Assembly (NCBI GenBank): GCA_001310415.1 | Contig: BAXE01000002.1 | Span: 1 to 64,000, forward strand | Direction of reading: 5' to 3' | From: Enterovibrio sp. JCM 19048 | GTDB taxonomy: Bacteria > Pseudomonadota > Gammaproteobacteria > Enterobacterales > Vibrionaceae | Length of the DNA: 64,000 bases | Shown: one piece after another, positions 42,161-54,853 of the stretch | Numbering within the stretch: position 1 is the stretch's first letter | How the letters are laid out: every line of letters starts with the position of its first letter | Translations under genes and position numbers: made by a program | The notes under the pieces: generated by a model | Database searches by the model: none | Told to the model about the DNA's origin: nothing | Seen by the model: the letters and a program-made list of their open reading frames with translations, nothing else

Positions 42161-43044
42161 ATGGCGGACTGGCAAGGGATTTGTGAGTTTCTGGCGGTGG
42201 TGGAAACCGGCAGTTTTACCAAGGCATCCAAGCGTATTGGAGCTTCCACTGCGCACATCAGCCGACAGGTCGCCATGTTGGAAGAGCGCCTCAATACCCG
42301 TTTGCTGTTTCGTACCACGCGGCGGGTATCGACCACCGAAGAAGGGGCGATTTACTACCAGCATTGCCGCATGTTGGCAGACGGCTTGAAAGAAGCGGAA
42401 AGCGCCGTTACCCAGATGCACGAAACCCCCAATGGCCATATCAAACTGACCGCGCCGGTGACCTATGGTGAAAAGGTGCTGATGCCGTTAATCCTCGATT
42501 TTATGGCGCAGTACCCCGAGATCCAGATTGAGGTAGAGCTGACCAATGCGACGTTGGATTTGGTGGACTCTTCCTGCGATGTTGCCCTACGTCTTGGCCG
42601 CCTGACTGATTCCTCTATGGTCTGCCGCCGGTTGCAACCCGTCGACTGATAGTCTGCGGCTCGCCGGAATACCTGATCAAGTCAGGAACACCCCACACTT
42701 TGTCTGAACTCTCCCAACACAACTGCCTGCGCGGCCAGCACGATTACTGGCGTTTCAGGGAAGATGGCAAAGAGCGTTCAGTAAGGGTGCGTGGCAACCT
42801 GCGTTGCAACAGTGGTATTGCGCTGCTCGATGCCGCTATAAGAGGGCAGGGGCTAATTCAGCTGCCGGATTACTATCTCCATGAAGCGCTGGCTTCTGGC
42901 GCGGTGGTGAAAGTGCTGAATGCCTATCAGGACATGGAAGAAGGAATTTGGGCGCTGTTTCCACACCGTCAGCTACAGCCACTTCGGGTCAAGCTGCTGG
43001 TGGACTTTCTGGCGCTGCAACTGGCTAAAGCAAACGGTGTTTAG
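42161..43044 (+). CDS. LysR-family transcriptional regulator divergent from frmA
   Basis: 294 residues after restoring one C near 42638 (CCCC read as CCC). The N-terminal winged HTH (FLAVVETGSFTKASKRIGASTAHISRQVAMLEERL) is followed by a substrate-binding domain (GHIKLTAPVTYGEKVLMPLI, LRLGRLTDSSM). Divergent placement from frmA-fghA suggests it regulates them in response to formaldehyde or its glutathione adduct. The inducer is inferred, not visible. Confidence 0.88.
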
Positions 43045-43769
<725 letters not shown>

Positions 43770-43790
43770 AACTTTCCTTCTTTAAGAATG

Positions 43791-43816
43791 AGCGCAGCCG
43801 AGGCTGCGCTTTTTTG
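43791..43816 (+). terminator. Terminator between tadA and mltF
   Basis: AGCGCAGCC and GGCTGCGCT arms with a T run on the plus strand. It lies between the start of the small convergent gene and the end of mltF. Confidence 0.75.
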
Positions 43817-43872
43817 TTGTGTCACCGTTATAGCTTGAGAGTGTTAACGCAACATGACAAGGGAATGCGGGT

Positions 43873-45426
43873 TTATTTCTCCGCTTTCTTGTCGACTTGC
43901 TCACCGTTGGACGCAGGTGTCTCATCGGCAATCGGCGTTACCGTCACGTTTTCTTCGCGCTCTAGCGTTTCTTCATCGCGTGGATCGTCACTCACAGTGA
44001 TAGTTTGCAGATCTTCAAGGTTGTCGGCCGTATCGCTGGCAATGGCCTCTTCTTTCATCTGCTCATAACCCACAATGCTTTGGTAGTAACGGCGGATATT
44101 TTCCACGTAACTCAGGGCTTCGTAGCCGCGGGCATAACCATAGCGGGTTTGTTTGTAGTACTGACGCTTGGCCAGTAAAGGCAGGCGCTGTTTCACATCT
44201 GCCCAGGAGTCCGGGTTACCGCCCTGCGCTTTGGTCAGCCTGCGTGCATCCATCATATGACCAAAGCCAATGTTGTAAGAAGCCAGCGCAAACCAGATTT
44301 TCTCATTCGGGTTAATGCTCTCCGGTACACGGTGCAGCATCATACGCAGGTATTCTGCGCCACCACGGATGCTTTGCTCCGGATCCAGACGGTTTTTCAC
44401 GCCCACCGACTTGGCCGTTGGCAGTGTCAGCATCATCATGCCGCGCACGCCGGTTGGGGAAATGGCTCGTGGGTTCCAATGCGATTCCTGATAGGAGAGG
44501 GCGGCCAGCAAACGCCAGTCGAACTCATCGGCATATTTCTTGAACAGCGGTTCCCATTTCGGCAGTTTGGTATCGATAGCGCGCAGGAAGGCGCGGGTGT
44601 CGACAAAATCAAAGCTGTCGATATGGCCGAAGTACTTCTCTTCCAGCGACGCCAGTTCTCCGTTTTGCGCTTTCTTGCCGAAAAATTCAATCATCAGCGC
44701 GTAGACACTGTCGTCTTGCATTTTCTTCATGAACCAGGCGACGGGCTCGTCTTCGGTCAGCTCAAGCGCGACGGTGATTTCCGGGTGGGTGCGCTGCACC
44801 AGGGCGATATCAACTGAATCGGCGATGGTGAAATCCAGCTTGCCATCAGCAACCTGTTTTAGCAATTCATCGTCATCGGTGTCTTTGACGCTTTCCCAGA
44901 TAAGATCAGGATACTCACGCTGGATGGCCTGAAGAGTCAGTGCATGGCTGGAGCCTTCCACCACAGCAACACGTGCGCCGTCTTTGTTCAGCTCAGTCAG
45001 ATTGCGTGGACGCCAGTGGCCGTTTTTGTATACCAGTTGTTGGCTGACGTAGTAATAAGCCGGCCCCGGACGGAAATGATCAAGACGGTCTTTGGTGATG
45101 GTCAGGCCCGCTGCAATGATATCTACATCGCCGCGCTCAAGGGCCGGAAAAAGGCCGGAAAGGGTATATGCCGGCTGCATTTCGAGTTTCACGCCAAGGC
45201 TTTGGGCAAATTGGGTGGCTAGCTCATAATCCAGACCGGTTGGGCCATCAGCCCCGATATAGTAAGAAAGCTGGTTATTGAGGGTACCGACCCGCAACAC
45301 GCCACGATCGCGAATTTTTTCCAGCTCGGTTCTGTCGTCAAATTTCCATTCACATCCGGAAAGAAACAACACCAGAAACAGCCCGGCAAGCAGTTGGTAG
45401 ATTCGTTTTACTGCGTTCTCGTTCAA
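43873..45426 (-). CDS. mltF: Membrane-bound lytic murein transglycosylase F
   Basis: Lipoprotein that cleaves peptidoglycan with formation of 1,6-anhydro-muropeptides. 517 residues, intact. A lipobox LFLSGC follows the signal peptide. The N-terminal half is a periplasmic solute-binding-like domain (GVLRVGTLNNQLSYY). The C-terminal SLT domain has the catalytic Glu in YQESHWNPRAISPTGVRG. The C-terminal tail is long and acidic. Divergent from purL, the usual arrangement. Confidence 0.94.
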   Translation of the reverse strand: MNENAVKRIYQLLAGLFLVLFLSGCEWKFDDRTELEKIRDRGVLRVGTLNNQLSYYIGADGPTGLDYELATQFAQSLGVKLEMQPAYTLSGLFPALERGDVDIIAAGLTITKDRLDHFRPGPAYYYVSQQLVYKNGHWRPRNLTELNKDGARVAVVEGSSHALTLQAIQREYPDLIWESVKDTDDDELLKQVADGKLDFTIADSVDIALVQRTHPEITVALELTEDEPVAWFMKKMQDDSVYALMIEFFGKKAQNGELASLEEKYFGHIDSFDFVDTRAFLRAIDTKLPKWEPLFKKYADEFDWRLLAALSYQESHWNPRAISPTGVRGMMMLTLPTAKSVGVKNRLDPEQSIRGGAEYLRMMLHRVPESINPNEKIWFALASYNIGFGHMMDARRLTKAQGGNPDSWADVKQRLPLLAKRQYYKQTRYGYARGYEALSYVENIRRYYQSIVGYEQMKEEAIASDTADNLEDLQTITVSDDPRDEETLEREENVTVTPIADETPASNGEQVDKKAEK

Positions 45427-45555
45427 AAAGTTATGCTCACTCGTATTTCGTAGCGCCTGTTATATCAAAGCTGGCTTGATGCGAAAAGTTCAGGCGATAG
45501 TGTTACTTGCGGATTTGCTCAGTTTAGCGACAGATTATGCGGGGTAAAAAAAGTT

Positions 45556-45571
45556 ACGCAAACGGTTGCGT
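45556..45571. promoter_or_regulatory. PurR box upstream of purL
   Basis: ACGCAAACGGTTGCGT differs from the PurR consensus ACGCAAACGTTTGCGT at one position. It lies about 155 bases before the purL start in the 300-base mltF-purL divergent region; a TATAAT-like element follows at about 45599. Confidence 0.85.
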
Positions 45572-45726
45572 CAAGTGTTACGTCGCTCACTTTTTCCCCT
45601 ATAATACCGCCCCGAAGCCGATGGAAGTGATATCGGCGTAGCGCGGTGATTGACTCAATATTATTGAAATCATTGCGTTAGGCCAATATCACTTTAATTC
45701 ACCCGCTAATCGAGAGACGTACGCAC

Positions 45727-48700
45727 ATGGAAATTTTGCGTGGTTCCCCCGCTCTGTCTGAGTTTCGTGTTCAAAAACTGCTGGAAAGCTGTAAAGCGAA
45801 CCAATTACCTGTTATCAGCCTCTATGCAGAGTATATCCATTTTGCCGATCTTAGCGCGCCGCTAAGTGACAGTGAGCAACAAAAGCTCGATAGCCTGCTC
45901 ACTTATGGGCCGACTATTGCAGAGCATGCGCCAACCGGTACCCTTTTCCTTGTTACCCCTCGTCCTGGCACCATTTCCCCTTGGTCTTCCAAAGCCACCG
46001 ACATTGCCCGTAACTGTGGCCTGAGCCAAATCAAGCGCCTGGAGCGCGGTACGGCGTACTACGTTGAACTGTCTACTGACCTGTCAGACGAACAGCAAAA
46101 AACGCTGTCTGGCCTGTTGCACGACCGCATGATGGAAGTGATTTTCGCAAACCTGAACGATGCGGCAGCACTGTTTAAGACTGCAACACCGGCACCGATG
46201 ACGGCTGTGGATGTGCTGGCTGGTGGCCGCGAGGCGCTGGAAAAAGCCAACGTGGAACTGGGTCTGGCGCTGGCGGATGATGAAATCGATTATCTGGTGG
46301 AAAGCTTCACCAAGCTTGGCCGCAACCCGAACGACATCGAACTGATGATGTTTGCCCAGCCAACTCTGAGCACTGCCGCCATAAGATTTTTAACGCAGAC
46401 TGGACCATCGATGGTGTTGAACAGCCAAAGAGCCTGTTCAAGATGATCAAAAACACCTTCGAGCACAACAGCGAATATGTGCTGTCAGCATACAAAGATA
46501 ACGCTGCTGTAATGGAAGGTTCGAACGTTGGCCGTTTCTTCCCGAATCCTGAATCACGCCAGTACGATTACCATCAGGAAATGGCGCACATCCTGATGAA
46601 AGTGGAAACCCACAACCACCCAACAGCGATTTCACCATGGCCAGGCGCATCAACCGGTTCAGGTGGTGAAATCCGTGACGAAGGCGCAACCGGTATCGGT
46701 GGTAAGCCAAAAGCGGGTCTGGTGGGCTTCACGGTTTCTAACTTGCGTATTCCGGGTTTTGAGCAGCCTTGGGAAACGGATTTCGGTAAACCAAATCGCA
46801 TTGTTAACGCACTAGATATCATGCTGGAAGGTCCGCTGGGCGGCGCTGCATTTAACAACGAATTCGGCCGTCCTAACCTGTTGGGCTACTTCCGTACTTA
46901 CGAGGAAAAGGTTACCTCGCACAACGGCGAAGAAGTGCGTGGTTACCACAAGCCAATCATGATTGCGGGCGGCATGGGCAACATCCGTGACCAGCACGTA
47001 CAGAAAAAAGAAATCCCAGTCGGCGCGAAGCTGATTGTTCTGGGTGGCCCGGCGATGAACATCGGTCTGGGTGGCGGTGCAGCTTCTTCTATGGCTTCTG
47101 GCCAGTCCACTGAAGACTTGGATTTCGCGTCTGTTCAGCGTGAAAACCCGGAAATGGAACGCCGCTGTCAGGAAGTGATCGACCGTTGCTGGCAGCTTGG
47201 CGAGCAAAACCCGATTGCGTTTATCCACGATGTGGGGGCAGGCGGCATTTCGAATGCCCTGCCTGAGCTGGTGGATGACGGTGAGCGCGGCGGTAAATTC
47301 CAGCTGCGTGATGTACCGAATGACGAGCCTGGCATGAGCCACTGGCAATCTGGTGTAACGAATCGCAAGAGCGCTATGTGATGGCGGTTGCGCCAGAAAA
47401 CATGGACGTGTTCGATGCGATTTGTAAACGTGAACGTGCGCCGTATGCAGTGGTGGGTGAGGCGACAGAAGAGCGTCACCTGACGCTGGAAGATAGCCAC
47501 TTCGACAACACGCCAATCGACATGCCAATGGATATTCTGCTTGGCAAGCCACCGAAAATGCACCGCGACGTGACGTCGCTGAAAGTGGAAGGTCAGGCGA
47601 TCAGCCGCGACGGAATCGACATCGAAGAAGCGACCCAGCGTGTGCTGCGTTTGCCTTCTGTGGCGGAGAAGACATTCCTTATCACCATCGGTGACCGCAC
47701 TGTAACCGGTCTGGTAGCGCGTGACCAAATGGTCGGCCCTTGGCAGGTACCTGTCGCGAACTGTGCGGTAACCGCAGCGAGCTATGACACTTACCACGGT
47801 GAGGCTATGTCCATGGGCGAGCGTACGCCGGTGGCACTGCTAGACTTCGCTGCGTCTGCGCGTCTGGCTGTTGCGGAATCCCTGACTAACATCGCCTGTG
47901 CTGACATTGGCGACCTGAAGCGTATTAAGCTCTCTGCAAACTGGATGGCTGCAGCGGGTCACCCAGGTGAAGATGCCGGTCTTTATGAAGCGGTGAAAGC
48001 GGTGGGTGAAGAGCTGTGTCCAGCGCTGGATCTGACCATCCTGTGGGTAAAGACTCCATGTCGATGAAAACCCGCTGGGACGAAAACGGCGAGCAGAAAG
48101 AAAACACCTCGCCACTGTCTTTGATCATCACTGCCTTTGGCCGTGTCGAAGACGTGCGCAAAACGGTAACGCCTCAGCTTCGCACTGACAAAGGCGACAG
48201 TGCACTGGTGCTGGTTGACCTTGGTTGCGGTCAAAACCGCATGGGCGCAACTGCGCTGGCGCAGGTTTACAAGCAGCTGGGCGACAAACCTGCTGATGTT
48301 GACAGCCCAGAGCTGCTGAAAGGCTTCTTCAACGCGATGCAAATACTGGTTCGCGACGAGAAACTGCTGGCTTATCACGACCGCGGTGACGGTGGTCTGT
48401 ATGTGACACTGGCGGAAATGGCCTTTGCCGGTCACGTAGGTGTGGAAGTAGATATCAATACCCTGTCTGCAGAAGGCGAGTGCAGCGACGAACTGGCAGC
48501 ACTGTTCAACGAAGAGCTGGGCGCGGTGGTTCAGGTTCGCACTGAAGATCTGGACTCTGTGCTGTCGACGCTGTCTGCGCACGGACTGGAAGCGTGTAGC
48601 CATGTGATTGGTACTCTGACAGAAGACGATGCTGTTCGTATCTGGAATGGTGATGCACTGGTGCTGGATCAAAACCGCACAGAGCTTCGTACCATTTGGC

Positions 48701-49629
48701 TGAAACCACTTACCAAATGCAGGCGATGCGCGATAACCCACGCGGTGCTCAGCAAGAGTTTGATGCCAAGAAAGATGTGACTGACCCAGGTTTGTCAGCG
48801 AACCTGACTTTCGATGTGCAGGAAGATATTGCGGCACCGTTTATCGCAACGGGCGCACGTCCGCAAATGGCGATTCTGCGTGAGCAGGGCGTAAACTCGC
48901 ACGTTGAGATGGCAGCGGCATTTGACCGCGCAGGGTTTGATGCCAAAGACGTTCACATGAGTGACGTATTGGCTGGCAAGGTATCTCTGGAAGAGTTCAA
49001 CGGCTTGGTGGCTTGTGGCGGCTTCTCTTACGGTGACGTATTGGGCGCGGGTGAAGGTTGGGCGAAATCCATCCTGTTCAACGAGCAGGCGCGTGGCCAG
49101 TTCGAGCGTTTCTTCCACCGTGGCGATTCCTTCGCGCTGGGCGTGTGTAACGGCTGTCAGATGCTGTCTAACCTGCACGAGCTGATCCCAGGCGCTGACT
49201 TGTGGCCGCGCTTCGTCCGTAACGAATCTGAGCGTTTTGAAGCCCGCTTCAGCCTGGTTCAGGTTCAGGAAAACCCATCACTGTTCCTGAGCGGTATGGC
49301 AGGCTCCCATATGCCTATCGCAGTTTCCCATGGCGAAGGCCGTGTGGAAGTGCGAGATGCAGAGCACCTGGCGGCGATTGAACAATCGGGCACGGTCGCA
49401 CTGCGTTACCTGGATAACTTCGGCAAGTGACCGAAACCTACCGGCGAACCCTAATGGTTCACCAAACGGTATTACCGGTCTCACCACCCGCGATGGCCGC
49501 GTCACTATCATGATGCCGCACCCAGAGCGTGTGTTCCGCACGGTGGCGAACTCCTGGCACCCGGATAACTGGGGTGAGGACAGCCCATGGATGCGCATGT
49601 TCCGCAACGCGCGCGTTAAGCTGGGTTAA
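45727..49629 (+). CDS. purL: Phosphoribosylformylglycinamidine synthase
   Basis: Fourth step of purine synthesis (FGAR + Gln + ATP to FGAM). It spans about 1302 residues, near E. coli PurL (1295). The N-terminal PurS-like domain is followed by two ATP-grasp-like AIRS halves ([34 protein letters not shown]). The C-terminal glutaminase carries [16 protein letters not shown] and the catalytic Cys in GVCNGCQML, then MPHPERV. Six single bases are missing (near 46357, 47343, 48048, 48704, 49428, 49442), mostly CCC or GGG shortened by one. A PurR box precedes it. Confidence 0.95.
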
Positions 49630-49661
49630 TCCATAAGGGTAAACAGCCAAACTTGTGACAC

Positions 49662-49691
49662 AGCCGCTACCTTCGTGTGGCGGCTTTTTTA
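49662..49691 (+). terminator. Terminator after purL
   Basis: AGCCGC and GCGGCT arms around a loop containing CTTCGTG, followed by six T. Confidence 0.85.
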
Positions 49692-49755
49692 TCGGATTGC
49701 ATCCGGTGTTTGGCTGGAGGTAAAGTGTTCGGGCAATTTTAAGGAGAGAAATGCA

Positions 49756-50193
49756 ATGGACAGTGCAATCAGCTTTACACTCATTCCTACCGGTCAGGTT
49801 CCGGAATATTTGCTAAGCCGTTTTCCTTCGTTGGCAAACATCAGCGACACCATTTCCGATCTGGAAGTGCCGATGCTGGTGGCGGAAAAGCAAGGCGAGC
49901 CAGTCGCAGTGGCTGTGCTGCAACACGCCAAGCGCCATAGCGGCATTATGGTCGAAGATGCCACGCTAACCTTGCTGGAAGTGGATCAGGCCAGCCGTTT
50001 GCAGGGCATTGGTAAAACGCTGCTGAATGCGCTGGAAGCCTATGCTGCTACCGTTGCCTGTGAATTGAAAGTCGATTGCGGAGCCGTGATTGGCCGTAAA
50101 CCGATGCAGTCTTTACTGACCAATTCCGGTTATCAGCCACCATTTGCCTGTGGTGAAACAAAGACCACTACGTGGAAAAAATCCTTGGTGTAG
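49756..50193 (+). CDS. GNAT-family acetyltransferase-like protein
   Basis: 145 residues. The central part (VEDATLTLLEVDQASRLQGIGKTLLNALEAYA) carries the acetyl-CoA-binding pattern R/Q-x-x-G-I/L-G of GNAT enzymes. Start ATG 49756 with AAGGAGA nine bases upstream. Substrate unknown. It is a single gene between purL and glnB. Confidence 0.7.
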   Translation: MDSAISFTLIPTGQVPEYLLSRFPSLANISDTISDLEVPMLVAEKQGEPVAVAVLQHAKRHSGIMVEDATLTLLEVDQASRLQGIGKTLLNALEAYAATVACELKVDCGAVIGRKPMQSLLTNSGYQPPFACGETKTTTWKKSLV

Positions 50194-50255
50194 TGCCTGA
50201 ATTTTGCGTTAGCACTGCGTCATTCATGCAGCAGCGGTTACAATTAACGTATTGA

Positions 50256-50630
<375 letters not shown>

Positions 50631-50670
50631 TCGCCCGCTGAATTTGCAAAAACGTCAATTTTCTAAAAAC

Positions 50671-50699
50671 AAAGAGACCGCCAACCGGCGGTCTCTTTG
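50671..50699. terminator. Terminator between glnB and phoA (bidirectional)
   Basis: AAAGAGACCGCC and GGCGGTCTCTTT form a perfect 12-base stem around five bases. A run of T follows on the plus strand. Confidence 0.85.
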
Positions 50700-50717
50700 T
50701 TTATGTCGGGTTGAACT

Positions 50718-52200
50718 TTATTTTTTGGTCAGGCCTGCGGCGTCATCAATCACGTGGAAGATGTAGTTTTGCTCAACCGCCCCCTGGAACAACCAGGCTT
50801 GTGGACCCTGGGCGAAAATCGCCACGTCTTCACCGGAATGGGTTTCTGAGCCAGGCTGATAAGGGACTGTTGCAGGTAGTCGAGTTTGAGTGCTTCGTCT
50901 TGCGTCACCGCCGGACGAGGCGCTTTGTCATTCACCGCACCTGGGCCATTACCGTAAACGATGGTGGTGTAGGTGTTGCCGTTGGTATCTTCGTTGAACT
51001 TGTCTTTTTGTTTCGACAGGCCAAGGATTGGGTTACCGCGCTGGGCATAACCGTTCATGATCATGGTGTGGGCATGGTCAGCGGTGACGATGATCAGCGT
51101 TTCTTTCGGGTCGGTTTTTTCCAGTGCGACCTTGATAGCTTCGTCATACGCCAGGGTATCTTCCAATGCACGAGCTGCATTGCCTGCGTGGTGGGCATGG
51201 TCGATACGGCCAGCTTCAACCATCAGCACATAACCGTCTTTGTCCTGACTCAGGATATCAATTGCCTTATCCGTCATTTGTGCCAGAGAAGGTTCTTTGT
51301 TTTCAACTTTTCGGTCGGCTTCATACTGCATGTGGCTTGGTTCAAACAGACCCAGTACGCGGGTTTTGTCGTTTACTTTGATGTTGTCGAATCCGTCGAA
51401 GTCATAAACAAACTGACCGTCGCTGTATTTGGCCTGCCATTCTTCAATCAGGTTGCGGCCATCTTTGCGCTTGCCGCCTTTGTCCGGGTACTCCGGATCT
51501 TTGGCATCGGCAGGGATGAATTCTCGGCGACCGCCGCCCATCGCCACCTTGAATCCGTCGCCGGACTCAAAGCTTATTAGCTGAGATGCAATGTCCTTAC
51601 AGCCGGTATTTTTGGCAATGTTTGGCATGGCGGCATCGTTTTCCCAGTTGCGGTCAGCACTGTGGGCATAGGCTGTCGCCGGTGTGGCGTGGGTAATACG
51701 CGCGGTGGAAACCACACCCAGCGCCTTACCTTTTTCACCGGCAAGGCTGAAGATGGTATCGAGTTCATTGCCAGCCACAGTGTCACAAAAGCCGCGGCGA
51801 ACATTGTCATTGATATTGATGACACCGGCTTTGGTTTTGACACCGCTGACCATGGCAGTCGCCGTGCCTGCAGAATCTGGCGTTTGCATGTCGGTGTTAT
51901 AGGTTTTGGACAGCGCAACGTTTGGCAGGCTTTCCAGGGTCAGGCTGTTTTCTTCGCCGGTTTTACCCTGAAGCTGACCTGCATAGATACGCGCGGCTGT
52001 AATGGTGCCAACGCTCATGCCGTCACCGATAAACAGGATCACGTTTTTGGCTTTGCTTCAATCGGCTTTTGCTTTTTGGCATTTTCCAGCGCGGCTTTGG
52101 CATCGGTATACCAAACGTCACCTTGTTGGCTGGGCGCCGCCAAGGCGGAAGAGGCAATCAGGGTTGTCGCGATAAGTGATAGAGAAAATGTTGTTTTCAT
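50718..52200 (-). CDS. phoA: Alkaline phosphatase
   Basis: Periplasmic metal-dependent phosphomonoesterase. A signal peptide (KTTFSLSLIATTLIASSALA) precedes the mature enzyme. The metal-binding and nucleophile motifs are FIGDGMSV and PDSAGTATAMVSGVKT (Ser nucleophile), with further zinc ligands in EAGRIDHAHHAGN and TADHAHT. Single bases are missing near 52056 (an A-run) and 50852 (GGG to GG). Restored length is about 494 residues. Two PHO-box-like repeats lie upstream. Confidence 0.92.
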
Positions 52201-52239
52201 TGGTAGCTTCCACTGCATGAATTGTCGGGCATGATTGTT

Positions 52240-52278
52240 GACAGCCACGATGACAGGGCAATGATGGTTAGATGACAA
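52240..52278 (-). promoter_or_regulatory. PHO-box-like repeats upstream of phoA
   Basis: Read on the minus strand: TTGTCAT-CTAA-CCATCAT (period 11) and CTGTCAT followed by CTGTCAA 12 bases later. PhoB sites are CTGTCAT repeats with period 11, so these are plausible half sites of a PhoB operator. Confidence 0.5.
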
Positions 52279-52343
52279 AATAAATAGCTGAAAGCGCGGG
52301 TGGGAGCGAATAACCAAATGAAACCATTCGTTTTGATGCATAA

Positions 52344-52375
52344 AAAAGCCCCGCCATCGTGTGAAGGGCAGGGCA
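52344..52375 (-). terminator. Terminator after the YitT gene
   Basis: An imperfect GCCCTGCC/GGCGGGGC stem with a run of six T on the minus strand, about 20 bases beyond the yitT stop. Confidence 0.6.
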
Positions 52376-52394
52376 TCTTAAAAAGCGGGGATTA

Positions 52395-53000
52395 TCAATA
52401 ACAGACCACGTAGCGGTCGGGTCTGTGGTTCATGGCCAGTACCAGGTTCAGGACGAAAGCACCGACGACTGAACAAGCCAGAAGCCAAGGGGAAACAAAG
52501 AAAAATGAGGCCATCAAGATTGTAATGTCGATCCCCATTTGGACATTTCCGGCACGGATCCCGAACTTATCCTGACAAAACAGCGCCAACACGTTAAACC
52601 CACCAAGACTCGCGTTATGGCGGAAAATCATCAACATGCCCACACCCATCAGCAAGCCGCCAATCAGTCCACAGTAAAGAGGTTGCAGCCACCCGATAGT
52701 GAAAACGTGGGAAATGTGGTCAACCATCAGGGACACCATGCCACCGGCGAAAATACTGCGTAGGGCGAATTGTTTACCGAAGCGATACCATCCCATCACA
52801 TAGAAAGGTATGTTGAACAGGAAATACAGGGTGCCGAATGACAACTCGGTAAACTGGGAAACAAGCAGCGCAAGACCTGTCGTGCCACCGGTCAGCAATC
52901 CTGCTTGCTGGAGAAAATAAACGCCTTGAGCGACAAGAAAGGTACCAGAGAGGATCGCAATCATATCTTCAATCTGGGAATGGCGGGGCAGGTGTTGCAA
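52395..53000 (-). CDS. YitT-family (DUF161) integral membrane protein
   Basis: 201 residues with about five or six membrane segments (for example GGTTGLALLVSQFTELSFGTLYFLFNIPFY and CGLIGGLLMGVGMLMIFR). The TTG start at 53000 is chosen because AAGGAG lies seven bases upstream; no in-frame ATG gives a better site. GGTTGLALL and NASLGGFNVLAL are family marks. Function is unknown; some relatives are thought to be transporters. It lacks the C-terminal DUF2179 domain of the longer members. Confidence 0.8.
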   Translation of the reverse strand: MQHLPRHSQIEDMIAILSGTFLVAQGVYFLQQAGLLTGGTTGLALLVSQFTELSFGTLYFLFNIPFYVMGWYRFGKQFALRSIFAGGMVSLMVDHISHVFTIGWLQPLYCGLIGGLLMGVGMLMIFRHNASLGGFNVLALFCQDKFGIRAGNVQMGIDITILMASFFFVSPWLLACSVVGAFVLNLVLAMNHRPDRYVVCY

Positions 53001-53321
53001 GGTGTCGCTCCTTAATAAAATGGGATGTCGTTTTTCAATGCATCCGCGACGCAAGCACGGCTATCGACTAAAAAAAGCAAGGCATATTAATGAGATTGCA
53101 TTGTTGAGAAAAGAGGGGCTTTACACAGCGTTGCGTATCGGTGTCAGCAATTGGTTACGTGCTGTAAACCTTAAAACTTTACAGTGTGGTTATCCCGCGA
53201 TATGAACTGAATTCATGCTGGGAATGAAAAATGACCATGTTCACTGATGCAAAAAAAATGTGATTGCTACTATCTGTTGCGCAACAAATTTTGTAGAATC
53301 GCAGCGATTGGGAATGCCATG

Positions 53322-53337
53322 ACGAAAACGTTTGCGT
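53322..53337. promoter_or_regulatory. PurR box upstream of glyA
   Basis: ACGAAAACGTTTGCGT differs from the PurR consensus at one position. In E. coli, glyA is also a PurR target. Confidence 0.8.
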
Positions 53338-53400
53338 CCGCATGGATACTGATGTTTGCGTCATGATGAAAATCAACTCATTCCAAAGGTGAAAACCAGG

Positions 53401-53438
53401 TTGACCGGTTAGTTTGCTCGCGCGAGTTATCCGGTCAA
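53401..53438. repeat. Inverted repeat in the glyA leader
   Basis: TTGACCGG (53401-53408) and CCGGTCAA (53431-53438) are perfect arms around a 22-base loop that itself contains CTCGCGCGAG (53418-53427), a second palindrome. It lies about 45 bases before the glyA start and is probably transcribed. Confidence 0.55.
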
Positions 53439-53483
53439 CTTGGTACCAAATTCCTAGGGAACAATCTGAGTCAGGAGATACAG

Positions 53484-54733
53484 ATGCTAAAGCGTGACAT
53501 GAATATCGCTGATTATGATCCGGAGCTGTTTGCCGCGATCCAGGAAGAAACTGCACGTCAGGAAGAGCACATCGAGCTCATCGCGTCAGAAAACTACACC
53601 AGCCCTCGCGTAATGGAAGCGCAAGGTTCCCAGCTGACTAACAAGTATGCGGAAGGCTACCCTGGTAAACGCTACTACGGCGGTTGTGAATACGTCGACA
53701 AAGCTGAAGCTCTGGCTATCGACCGTGCGTGTGAGCTGTTTGGTTGTGAATACGCGAACGTTCAGCCTCACTCAGGCTCTCAGGCAAACAGCGCTGTTTA
53801 CATGGCACTGTTGAACCTGGCGACACGGTACTGGGCATGAGCCTGGCACACGGTGGTCACCTGACTCATGGTTCTCCGGTTAACTTCTCAGGCAAGCACT
53901 ACAACGTTATCCCTTACGGTATCGACGAAGCGGGCCAAATCAACTACGACGAAATGGAAGCGCTGGCGCTGGAGCACAAGCCGAAGATGATCATCGGTGG
54001 TTTCTCTGCGTACTCGCAAATCGTTGACTGGGCACGCATGCGTGAAATCGCGGACAAAGCAGGTGCTTATCTGTTCGTTGATATGGCGCACGTTGCGGGT
54101 CTGATTGCGGCGGGTGTTTACCCAACGCCAATCCCACACGCTCACGTTGTCACTACGACTACGCACAAAACCCTGGCGGGTCCACGTGGCGGTCTGATCC
54201 TGTCTAACGCGGGCGAAGACATGTACAAGAAGCTGAACTCAGCGGTATTCCCTGGCGGTCAGGGTGGCCCTCTGATGCACGTTATTGCAGCAAAAGCAGT
54301 GGCGTTCAAAGAAGCGATGGAGCCAGAGTTCAAAGCGTACCAGCAGCACGTGGTGGATAACGCGAAAGCCATGGTAGGTCAGTTCCAGGAGCGCGGTTAC
54401 AAGATCGTTTCCAACAGCACTGAAAACCACCTGTTCCTGGTTGACCTGATTGACAAGAACATCACAGGTAAAGAAGCCGATGCAGCGCTGGGCGCAGCGA
54501 ACATCACTGTGAACAAGAACAGCGTGCCAAACGACCCACGCAGCCCATTTGTTACCTCTGGTATCCGTGTAGGTACCCCGGCAATTACCCGCCGTGGTTT
54601 CACTCAGGAAGATGCCAAAGAGCTGGCAAACTGGATGTGTGACGTACTGGACAACATCGACAACGCAGAAGTTATCGACGCGACCAAAGCGAAGGTACTG
54701 GATATCTGCAAACGTCTGCCAGTATACGCATAA
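53484..54733 (+). CDS. glyA: Serine hydroxymethyltransferase
   Basis: PLP enzyme interconverting serine and glycine and feeding one-carbon units to folate. 416 residues after restoring one C near 53820 (CCC read as CC). The N-terminus [16 protein letters not shown] and [15 protein letters not shown] are family-typical. The PLP lysine is in [13 protein letters not shown]. It is regulated, probably, by PurR and perhaps by the leader structure. Confidence 0.96.
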
Positions 54734-54751
54734 GCCGTTATCTGATTGAAA

Positions 54752-54775
54752 AAAGCACCTTCGGGTGCTTTTTTG
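54752..54775 (+). terminator. Terminator after glyA
   Basis: AAAGCACC-TTCG-GGTGCTTTTTT, a classic tetraloop hairpin with T run. Confidence 0.95.
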
Positions 54776-54853
54776 TGCCTGTTTTCACCACTTTCACGCT
54801 TTCCCACTTGGGTAAATCGGTTACACTGTTCACCAATTGTTTAAGGAGGCGAG

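Larger units (their letters stand above)
53001..53483. promoter_or_regulatory. yitT-glyA divergent intergenic region
   Basis: No gene. It holds the promoters of both genes, a PurR box (53322-53337) and a large inverted repeat (53401-53438). Otherwise nothing clear. Confidence 0.5.
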
